From CAYWJT01 sp964458655 (lineage in GTDB: Bacteria > Acidobacteriota > Aminicenantia > Aminicenantales > Saccharicenantaceae): a DNA stretch of 51,397 nt. Positions 9,311 through 15,784 of the stretch are shown here, in pieces; the first letter of the stretch is position 1; every line of letters starts with the position of its first letter. Location of the stretch: the NCBI GenBank assembly GCA_964458655.1, contig CAYWJT010000014.1:1-51397 (forward strand), read 5' to 3'. Position numbers and translations under genes: made by a program. The notes under the pieces are model-generated. The model had not been told where the DNA came from. It did not search any database and worked only from the letters and a program-made list of their open reading frames with translations.

Positions 9311-9552
9311 TCCTTTTTACCTCCTTTTATTGGTCTCCGGTTATTTGAAAACACGTTGTGCTTTATTGGCATCGGCCGGTCGATTCTCACCTCCTTCACG
9401 TATGGTGCTCCGCCTCAAATATATGAAGCGATCAGGCTCCGGGGAAACAGTATTGTCGGTCTTTAGGGGGGGAAAGCTTCGCCTATGAACGAAGCCTCTT
9501 CTGACGTGCTCATCTCAGGGCCACTCCATCCAGCGAAAAGGCAAACTTAACT
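9311..9552 (-). other. Long leader of the lipoprotein operon
   Basis: The predicted transcript start near 9553 leaves about 240 nt before the lipoprotein ATG. It contains a hairpin GCTTCG/CGAAGC around 9470-9490. It also holds a possible 30-codon frame (GTG at 9399 to TGA at 9307) that overlaps the lipoprotein ATG as ATGA. Such a long leader suggests post-transcriptional control or RNA stability, but no known riboswitch is recognised. Confidence 0.35.
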
Positions 9553-9560
9553 GATGAAGA

Positions 9561-9589
9561 TTATTAGCACAAATACCGGCGGTTGTCAA
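9561..9589 (-). promoter_or_regulatory. Promoter of the lipoprotein/L,D-transpeptidase operon
   Basis: TTGACA (9589-9584) is followed by 17 nt and TAATAA (9566-9561) on the minus strand, just beyond the malic enzyme terminator. The perfect -35 box suggests strong expression, as expected for an abundant structural lipoprotein. Confidence 0.75.
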
Positions 9590-9624
9590 CTGATTTCGCT
9601 TCCCGAACCGGCCGCCCGCATTCC

Positions 9625-9660
9625 AAAAATAAAAAAGGGGGGAGCTTGCGCTCCCCCCTT
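9625..9660 (-). terminator. Intrinsic terminator of the malic enzyme gene
   Basis: On the minus strand GGGGGGAGC and GCTCCCCCC form a 9-bp stem around a 4-nt loop, followed by TTTTTTATTTTT. It lies 32 nt after the malic enzyme stop codon. Confidence 0.92.
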
Positions 9661-9691
9661 CACGGCGGTTTCTACCGCTTGCTAATCGGAC

Positions 9692-11041
9692 TTACTTGTC
9701 CGGGTCGACGATGAAGCCTTCCTTCATCATCCACTGGACCCCTTCGCGGGCCTTCTTGATCGTCTCCATGGCCATTTTGTAGCGTTCGTCGGCCGGGATG
9801 TTGACCCGGGCGACACCCTGCTCGATGGCCTTGGTGCCTACGGCCACGGCTTCGCGCGGGAAGACCTCCCACTCGTCCATGTTGGGGATGATGTATTCCT
9901 CGTTAATGCCCTTATCCTCGGCCACCTTGGCCAGCTCGTTGGCCGCGGCGATGCACATCTCGTCGGTGATGGTCTTGGCCCTGACGTCGAGCGCGCCGCG
10001 GAAGATGCCGGGGAAGCCGAGCGAGTTGTTGACCTGGTTGGGGAAGTCCGAACGGCCGGTGGCCACAATGCGCGCGCCCGCTTCCTTGGCCTCCCAAGGC
10101 CAGATCTCAGGCACGGGGTTGGCCTCGGCGAAGACGATGGCGTCCTTAGCCATGGTTTTGATCCATTCGGGCTTGATGGTGCCGGGTCCGGGCGTCGAGG
10201 CCGAAACGAGCACGTCGCGGCCCTTGATGGCCTCGGGGATGCCGCCCTTCAGGCACTGCGGGTTGGTCTTGAGGCACATCTCCCATTTCTCTTTGTACTT
10301 GGCCTGGAGCGTTTCCCTGTCCTCCCTGTCGCGGGAGAGGATGCCCTTGGTGTCCACCAACAGCATGTTCTTGGGGTCGACGCCGGCCAGCATCATCAGC
10401 TTGGCGATATTGATGCCCGAAGCGCCCGCTCCGACCATCGTGCATTTGGCCTCGCGGATGTCCTTCTTGACCAGCTTGAGGGCGTTGATCAGCCCGGCCA
10501 CCGTGACGCAGGCCGTGCCCTGCTGGTCGTCGTGCCAGACCGGGATCTCGCACTCGGCCCTCAGTGTGTCGAGGATCTTGAAGCACTTGGGCTGGGCGAT
10601 GTCCTCGAGGTTGTAGCCGCCGAACGAGGGCTGGAGGGCCTTGCAGATCTCGATGAGCTTGTCCGGGTCCTTCTCGTCCAGGCAGATGGGAAAGGCGTCC
10701 ACCCCGCCCAGGTACTTGTAGAGGATGCCCTTGCCCTCCATGACCGGCAGGCCGGCCACGGCGCCGATGTCGCCGAGGCCGAGGACGCGGGTGCCGTCGC
10801 TGATGACGGCCACGCTGTTCCACTTGTTGGTGTATACGTAGGCCTTTTCCTTGTCGGCCGCGATCTCCTTGCAGACGGCGGCGACGCCCGGCGTATACCA
10901 GATGGCGAAGTCATTGAAATCCCGCACGCGGCATTTCAGCGCGACTCCGAGTTTCCCCTTGTAGTACTTGTGAAGACGGGGAGCGTCTTTTGAAGGCTGC
11001 TCGGCTTTGGCGAGGAGCTCTTCAACTGTGACTTTCTTCAT
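9692..11041 (-). CDS. NAD(P)-dependent malic enzyme (oxaloacetate-decarboxylating)
   Basis: The enzyme converts malate to pyruvate and CO2 while reducing NAD or NADP. At 449 aa it is a stand-alone bacterial malic enzyme without the phosphotransacetylase-like tail of MaeB. The substrate region has YTPGVAAVCKEI and VISDGTRVLGLGDIG; a metal-site motif is HDDQQGTA; the dinucleotide fold has VGAGASG. ATG 11041 follows GGAGG by 6-7 nt. It has its own promoter and terminator, so it is monocistronic. Cofactor preference is not clear from the sequence. Confidence 0.95.
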   Translation of the reverse strand: MKKVTVEELLAKAEQPSKDAPRLHKYYKGKLGVALKCRVRDFNDFAIWYTPGVAAVCKEIAADKEKAYVYTNKWNSVAVISDGTRVLGLGDIGAVAGLPVMEGKGILYKYLGGVDAFPICLDEKDPDKLIEICKALQPSFGGYNLEDIAQPKCFKILDTLRAECEIPVWHDDQQGTACVTVAGLINALKLVKKDIREAKCTMVGAGASGINIAKLMMLAGVDPKNMLLVDTKGILSRDREDRETLQAKYKEKWEMCLKTNPQCLKGGIPEAIKGRDVLVSASTPGPGTIKPEWIKTMAKDAIVFAEANPVPEIWPWEAKEAGARIVATGRSDFPNQVNNSLGFPGIFRGALDVRAKTITDEMCIAAANELAKVAEDKGINEEYIIPNMDEWEVFPREAVAVGTKAIEQGVARVNIPADERYKMAMETIKKAREGVQWMMKEGFIVDPDK

Positions 11042-11071
11042 TGATTACCTCCAGGAAAATGATGGCCTATC

Positions 11072-11100
11072 ATCTTATTTTAGACTGCCTGCAAAGTCAA
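11072..11100 (-). promoter_or_regulatory. Malic enzyme promoter
   Basis: TTGACT (11100-11095), 17 nt, then TAAGAT (11077-11072) on the minus strand, about 30 nt before the ATG. Confidence 0.65.
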
Positions 11101-11113
11101 CGATTTCAAATAT

Positions 11114-11225
11114 GGGGACAGTTTACTCATTCACCTATTTTATCGCTATTAAGACCGCCCTGGTTTCTCTAGAGAAGCTCGAGAATGATGGGCAGGGAAA
11201 ATAGGTGAATGAGTAAACTGTCCCC
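11114..11225. repeat. MITE/REP-like palindromic element
   Basis: A 28-nt terminal inverted repeat flanks about 56 nt of centre. The left arm starts GGGGACAGTTTACTCATTCA and the right arm is its perfect reverse complement, ending at 11225. The centre holds a 12-nt palindrome (TTCTCTAGAGAA). GGGGACAGTTTAC palindromes are common dispersed elements in many bacteria and are linked to REP-associated (IS200-like) transposases. It encodes nothing. Confidence 0.85.
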
Positions 11226-11244
11226 TTTTTCCCCCCGCTTCGCG

Positions 11245-11865
11245 TCAGCGGATGAAAGCGCCCGCGGTCCAGAGCATGACGATTGCGGCCACGGCCGCGG
11301 CGACCGCCCGCCGCGGACGGAGGGCCAGGGCCGGCTCGCTCCTCGCGCCGGCCCTGAGGCCCAGAGGCACGAACGCGAGCGACGCGACGGCCGCGAGGCT
11401 GCCGCCGACGAAAATGTGGTTCAGGACCTTGGGCAGCCCGACCGCGGTCCAATAGCTGTAACGGACGACGTACGTGATGACCAGGGCGAACAGGGCGTAG
11501 CCGCCGTAGGCAGAGACCGCACCCGTCAACATGGCCCGGACCGGCTTGAAGCCCTCCTTTTTGAGGAAGGCCGTGGCGGCGACATCGAAGGCCAGGCCGA
11601 GGAAGAAGATCCCGAGCAGATGGCAGTAGAAAGGAGCGGCGTAAGCCAGCTTGAAAAGCGCGGCCACCGCCCCGGCCAGCGTGGATGACCCGGGCTCGTT
11701 GACGACGCCCCTGGCGACCGCCAGCAGGAACAGGGCCCAGGCCGAAAGCCAGACCGAGGCCAACGGCACGCTGTTCTGGTAGAACGTCCCGCCGCCGATG
11801 AGTTCGGCCAGCCCCCAAAGCGAACCCAAGGCCAGCGGCCACAGCCAGTTGCTCATCTTCTTCAT
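11245..11865 (-). CDS. Small polytopic inner-membrane protein of unknown function
   Basis: This is a protein of about 206 aa with five or six hydrophobic segments, beginning WLWPLALGSLWGLAELIGGG. It ends in a basic stretch and a last helix (AAVAAIVMLWTAGAFIR). I do not recognise the family. Its size and Gly/Ala-rich helices resemble substrate-binding S subunits of ECF transporters, but no signature is visible. The ATG at 11865 (MKKMSNW) is chosen because AGGAGG precedes it by 6 nt. A longer frame to 11982 adds a charged tract unlike a membrane protein start. Confidence 0.7.
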   Translation of the reverse strand: MKKMSNWLWPLALGSLWGLAELIGGGTFYQNSVPLASVWLSAWALFLLAVARGVVNEPGSSTLAGAVAALFKLAYAAPFYCHLLGIFFLGLAFDVAATAFLKKEGFKPVRAMLTGAVSAYGGYALFALVITYVVRYSYWTAVGLPKVLNHIFVGGSLAAVASLAFVPLGLRAGARSEPALALRPRRAVAAAVAAIVMLWTAGAFIR

Positions 11866-12003
11866 CAGCCACCTCCTGAACTCGTCGCCGGCCGCGTCCG
11901 CCGCCGGTCGAGCCTGGGCTTCGATGCCGGCGGCCCGATGCCTGTCATCGGCGTTCCGTCCGGACGGCGCGGACCAAGGCATGATTCTATAACAGAAAAA
12001 ATA

Positions 12004-12032
12004 TTGAAGTCAAAGAGGTCATGTGCTATAAA
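12004..12032 (+). promoter_or_regulatory. Promoter of the TonB-dependent receptor gene
   Basis: TTGAAG (12004-12009), 17 nt, then TATAAA (12027-12032). Transcription would start near 12039, leaving a leader of about 108 nt. Confidence 0.65.
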
Positions 12033-12076
12033 ATCCGGTTGACTCCGAGCCGGCGGCTCTAAAGCTCCGGTCCTTT

Positions 12077-12123
12077 AAGCCAGGAACGCCGGCCGACAGG
12101 GTGACGCTGGAAACGGCGTCGCC
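12077..12123 (+). promoter_or_regulatory. B12-box-like sequence and hairpin in receptor leader
   Basis: AAGCCAGGAACGCCGGCCG (12077-12095) matches the cobalamin-riboswitch B12 box (rAGYCMGgAgaCCkGCcd) apart from one extra base. An 8-bp hairpin (GGTGACGC/GCGTCGCC, 12100-12123) follows, just before the ribosome-binding site. The rest of the conserved cobalamin aptamer is not found and the leader is too short for it. It may be a remnant, a different element or chance. Confidence 0.22.
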
Positions 12124-12146
12124 TTCCATCGCGAAAAGGAGACGCC

Positions 12147-14102
12147 ATGTCATCTTCCGCATCTCTTCCCTTACCTGTCGCCGCGGGCAAGCGACTTTTC
12201 ATGACCCTCTTATTGACCGCCGGCCTGGCTCTGCCTTCGCCCGGTCAAGAGAATCAGGCCGTCGCCGCCCAAGAAAAGGAAATAGAGAAAGCCGTCAAGA
12301 TCACGGAGGAGATATTGGTCGTGGCGCCGGCCCCGAAGGACCAGCCGGTCTCTTCCGTCACCCGGCTCGACTTCACGGCCATCGAACGGGCTCGACCCAA
12401 GGACCTGGCCGAGGTCATGCGCCGGATGCCCGGGGTCATGGTCACCTTCGGCGACAAGGACACCCACACACTTAAACTGCGCGGCATGGACGCGAAGAGG
12501 ATTGCCCTGCTCGTCGACGGCGTCCCGGTCTATGAGCCTTACTACGGCTCCTTCGACCTCAAGACCTTTTCAGCCGCCGGGCTCGACTCCGTTCAGGTGA
12601 CGCGGGGCCCTTCTTCGGTGCTCTACGGGCCGAACACGCTGGGCGGGGTCGTCAACATCGTGACCAGGCGGCCCGGTCCTGAGCCGTTCCTCGACCTCTC
12701 AGCCTCTATGGCCGAAAAGGGCACACACACCCTCGGGCTGGACGGCGGCGTCAGACGCAAGAAAGTGGCCCTGGCCGGCGGCCTGTCCTATCAGGATTCC
12801 GACGGCTTTTTCTACCCCGACCCAGAGGCCGGCCGGACCCTGCGCGCGAACAGCGACTACGAACGCTTCAACCTCAACGCCAAGCTCTACTACAACCCCT
12901 CGGACCGGACGGAGCTGATGCTGGGAGGCGGCCTCTACCTTTCCGAATACGGCATGCCCCCGTCGCTCGGCGTCCAGAGGGCCCGCTACTGGCGCTTCAA
13001 GGACTGGGACCGCTACAGCCTCAACGCCGGGGGATTCACCTCGCTCGGCCGCGAAGGGACGCTCCGTTTCCGCGCCTTCTACGTCAATTACATGAACACC
13101 CTCGACCAGTGGCGGGACGAGGCCATGAGCGCCCTCCTCTTCGAGAGCACTTTCGACAACTCCGTATACGGCTTCTTCACGCTGGCGGACCTGCCTCTCA
13201 CGGAGAGGAACGGCCTGAAACTCAGCCTAAATTTTGAGAAGGACGAGGCCCGCATCCAGGACGACGCCGGCCTGCCCTGGACGGAATTCAGGCAAGGGTC
13301 CTTTTCCGCGGCCGCCGAGGACCATATTCGGCTCGGGGAAAAGTGGGAGGTCGTCGGCGGCCTGAGCCTGGATTATCTGGATAAGATGACAGGCGGCAAC
13401 CGCGCGGCCCTCAACCCTCTGGCCGGCGTGAAATTCACGGCCTCGGAAGGCCTCGACCTGCATTTTTCGGTTTCAGGCAAGTCGCGCTTCCCGTCCATGC
13501 GTTCGCTCTATTCCACGACTTCGGGCAACCCCGACCTGATGAGCGAGCGCGGCACCAGCCTCGAAGCGGGCTTCGCCGCGGAAGGCAGGGTCCGTCTTTC
13601 TGGAGCGGCTTTCCTGTCCTGGTTCAGAGATATGATCGACGCTCTGACCCTGCCCGACGGCACCAGGCAGTTCCGTAACATAGGCAAAGCCCATATCTAT
13701 GGCTTCGAAGCCCAGGCCGCGACCGCAATGGGACCGGTCGAGGCCTCCCTGAGCTACACGTATCTCGCCCAGCGGAACGACACCGACCTGAGGCCGCTCG
13801 ACGCGCTGCCGGCTCACAGCCTCGGCTTCAGCGCGGCCTTCAGGCCGGCCGGCCGCCTGCTTGTCGACTGCTACGGCCTGCTCGCGTCGAGGTCGTACTG
13901 GTACAACTTCTCCGACCTGACGCTCTACACCATCCCGGCCTACTTCAACCTGGACGTGGTCGTCTCTTATGACCTGGGCCGGGTGCAGGTTTTCGGCAAG
14001 GCGAGCAACGTCTTCGACAGCTACATCTACAGCGAGCCCGTCTTCCCCTGGCGGGCCAGGCAGTTCGAGGTCGGAGCGAAGGTCAGGCTGGGTTCCTACT
14101 GA
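12147..14102 (+). CDS. TonB-dependent outer-membrane receptor
   Basis: This 651-aa protein takes up a scarce ligand across the outer membrane using TonB energy. It has a signal peptide (about residues 1-33), a TonB-box-like stretch (TEEILVVAPAP, about 52-62) and a plug domain (KDLAEVMRRMPGVMV, LRGMDAKRIALLVDGVPV, RGPSSVLYGPNTLGGVVNIVTR). A 22-strand-type barrel follows, with TonB-receptor strand motifs near the end (NLDVVVSYDLGRVQVFGKASNVFD). Length and layout are close to BtuB and siderophore receptors. The ligand is unknown; a B12-box-like leader weakly hints at cobalamin. AGGAG precedes the ATG by about 6 nt. No tonB or exbB is adjacent. Confidence 0.93.
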   Translation: MSSSASLPLPVAAGKRLFMTLLLTAGLALPSPGQENQAVAAQEKEIEKAVKITEEILVVAPAPKDQPVSSVTRLDFTAIERARPKDLAEVMRRMPGVMVTFGDKDTHTLKLRGMDAKRIALLVDGVPVYEPYYGSFDLKTFSAAGLDSVQVTRGPSSVLYGPNTLGGVVNIVTRRPGPEPFLDLSASMAEKGTHTLGLDGGVRRKKVALAGGLSYQDSDGFFYPDPEAGRTLRANSDYERFNLNAKLYYNPSDRTELMLGGGLYLSEYGMPPSLGVQRARYWRFKDWDRYSLNAGGFTSLGREGTLRFRAFYVNYMNTLDQWRDEAMSALLFESTFDNSVYGFFTLADLPLTERNGLKLSLNFEKDEARIQDDAGLPWTEFRQGSFSAAAEDHIRLGEKWEVVGGLSLDYLDKMTGGNRAALNPLAGVKFTASEGLDLHFSVSGKSRFPSMRSLYSTTSGNPDLMSERGTSLEAGFAAEGRVRLSGAAFLSWFRDMIDALTLPDGTRQFRNIGKAHIYGFEAQAATAMGPVEASLSYTYLAQRNDTDLRPLDALPAHSLGFSAAFRPAGRLLVDCYGLLASRSYWYNFSDLTLYTIPAYFNLDVVVSYDLGRVQVFGKASNVFDSYIYSEPVFPWRARQFEVGAKVRLGSY

Positions 14103-14174
14103 CGCCGACAGGACGGCCGGCGGCACATAGCGGCAGCGGGAAGCCCGAGGCGAGCAAGCGGCCGGTCGGCCGTT

Positions 14175-15584
14175 TCAATCGTTCAGTATGTGCAGGGCTT
14201 CCTTGCGGGCCTTGAGGGCCGCCTCCCCTATCGCCTCGCCGAGCGACGGATGGACGTAAACGACCGAGGCGACCTCGTCGAGCTTCAGGCCGCGGGCCAC
14301 GGCCATGGTCAGGACCGGGAGCATCTCGGAGGCGCCCGGCGCAACAATGTGCGCTCCGAGGACCCGCTCGGCTTCGTCGGCGATTATCTTCACCATGCCC
14401 TCGGCCGCGCCCAGCGTCAGGGCCCGGCCGCTCGCCTGGAGCGGGAAAACGCCGGCCTTGACCTTGGTACCGTGTTCTTTCACCGCCTCCTCCTGAGTCA
14501 TCCCGACCGAAGCGAACTCCGGGTCGGTGAAGACGGCCGAGGGGACGGCCCTGTAATCCGCGGCTCTTTTTCCCCGGCCGGCCGCGTTCTCGGCGGCCAG
14601 GACGCCGTCATAGTAGGCCTTGTGCGCGAGCAGCTTTCCGCCGATGACGTCGCCGATGGCGTAAACCCCCGGCAGGCTGGTTTCGAGCTGTTCGTTGACC
14701 TTGATGAACCCGCCCCTGGCGAGCTCGAGGCAGGGTTCGGCCGCGAAGAGACCAGTCGTGTTCGGCCTTCGGCCGGCCGCGAGCAGCACCTTTTCCGCCG
14801 TAAAAGAGAAGGCCGCTCCGGTCGCGGTGCAGGCGCCGCTCAGCGTGACGCCGCCTTCGTCGACCTCGGCCCTGTCGATCCTCATGTTGGTGAATATCTT
14901 CAGCCCCTGTCTTTTGAGGACGCGCTCCAGACGGGAGCAGGCTTCCAGGTCCGAGCCCGGCAGGATGGAGGGCATGATCTCCAGGATGGTGACATCGCTC
15001 CCGGCCCGCTGGTAGACCGAGCCCAGCTCGAGGCCGATGGCGCCGGCGCCGACGACCAGAAGGCTGCGCGGCACCTCAGCGAGCTCGAGGGCTTCGGTGC
15101 TCGAAATGACCCTGCTGCCGTCGAAGCTTATGAACGGCAGGCCCGCGGCGACGCTTCCGGTCGCCACGATGACCTTGTCCGCTTCGAGAACCCTGGGGCC
15201 GCCGTCGCACTGGACCGAAACGGCCCTCGACGGAGAGAGAGAGGCCCGGCCCTTGATGAGCTCGGCCTTGCCTTTTTCGAGAAGGAAGTTCAGGCCGGAA
15301 ACGAGCCTGTCCACGACGGCTTTCCTCCCGGTCTGCACCTTGCCCCAGTCGAGACCGACCTGGGCCGCCGGCCCGGTCAAGTCGCGCGCGGTCTTCAGTT
15401 CGTGGAGCGATTTGGTGCGATGCAGGAGGTACTTGGTCGGGATACAGCCGTAGTTGATGCAGGTGCCGCCGACCCGGTCGTCTTCGACGAGCGTCGCTTT
15501 CAGGCCCAGCTGCGCGGCCCTCAGCGCCGCCAGGTAGCCGCCCGGTCCGCCGCCTATGATCACGAGCTGTCTCTTCTCCGCCAT
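14175..15584 (-). CDS. lpdA: Dihydrolipoyl dehydrogenase (E3)
   Basis: This flavoprotein reoxidises dihydrolipoamide in 2-oxoacid dehydrogenase complexes or the glycine cleavage system, passing electrons to NAD. The 469-aa protein has an FAD-binding GGGPGG motif near residue 11 and a redox disulfide GGTCINYGC (Cys42, Cys47). The NAD fold has VVGAGAIGLELG, the second FAD motif is AIGDVIGG, and the C-terminal active-site motif is HPSLGEAI. No E1/E2 genes are adjacent, so its complex cannot be named. AAGGA lies 7 nt before the ATG. Confidence 0.96.
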   Translation of the reverse strand: MAEKRQLVIIGGGPGGYLAALRAAQLGLKATLVEDDRVGGTCINYGCIPTKYLLHRTKSLHELKTARDLTGPAAQVGLDWGKVQTGRKAVVDRLVSGLNFLLEKGKAELIKGRASLSPSRAVSVQCDGGPRVLEADKVIVATGSVAAGLPFISFDGSRVISSTEALELAEVPRSLLVVGAGAIGLELGSVYQRAGSDVTILEIMPSILPGSDLEACSRLERVLKRQGLKIFTNMRIDRAEVDEGGVTLSGACTATGAAFSFTAEKVLLAAGRRPNTTGLFAAEPCLELARGGFIKVNEQLETSLPGVYAIGDVIGGKLLAHKAYYDGVLAAENAAGRGKRAADYRAVPSAVFTDPEFASVGMTQEEAVKEHGTKVKAGVFPLQASGRALTLGAAEGMVKIIADEAERVLGAHIVAPGASEMLPVLTMAVARGLKLDEVASVVYVHPSLGEAIGEAALKARKEALHILND

Positions 15585-15708
15585 GTTCTCATCCTTATCT
15601 TTGGATCGCCGCCGGCGTTTTGCCGCTGTCCGCCAGGCAGCGATTATATCTGTTTTCCGGCGGAGTGTTAAGCGGCGACATGAATACCTGCAACTACCAA
15701 AAGCACAT

Positions 15709-15735
15709 CAGGTACCAGGTACCGTGCCAGGCACC
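15709..15735. repeat. GGTACC/GGCACC repeat cluster
   Basis: AGGTACC occurs twice in tandem, followed by a variant (GCCAGGCACC). A similar CAGGTACCTGTCACC sequence occurs at 51179-51194. These resemble dispersed REP-type motifs built on GGTGCC/GGTACC. Too short to define an element. Confidence 0.4.
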
Positions 15736-15749
15736 AAAAGCAAAGTTCC

Positions 15750-15778
15750 TTGACAGGTCGGCGGGATGCGGATAAAAA
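15750..15778 (+). promoter_or_regulatory. Promoter of the HdrD-like oxidoreductase gene
   Basis: A perfect TTGACA (15750-15755), 17 nt, then TAAAAA (15773-15778). The expected transcript start (+7) falls on the ATG at 15785, which implies a leaderless mRNA. Confidence 0.65.
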
Positions 15779-15784
15779 ATGGCC

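Noticed and set aside
12039..12146. Full cobalamin riboswitch
   Set aside because: Only the B12 box is matched. The conserved aptamer core is absent and the leader is too short.
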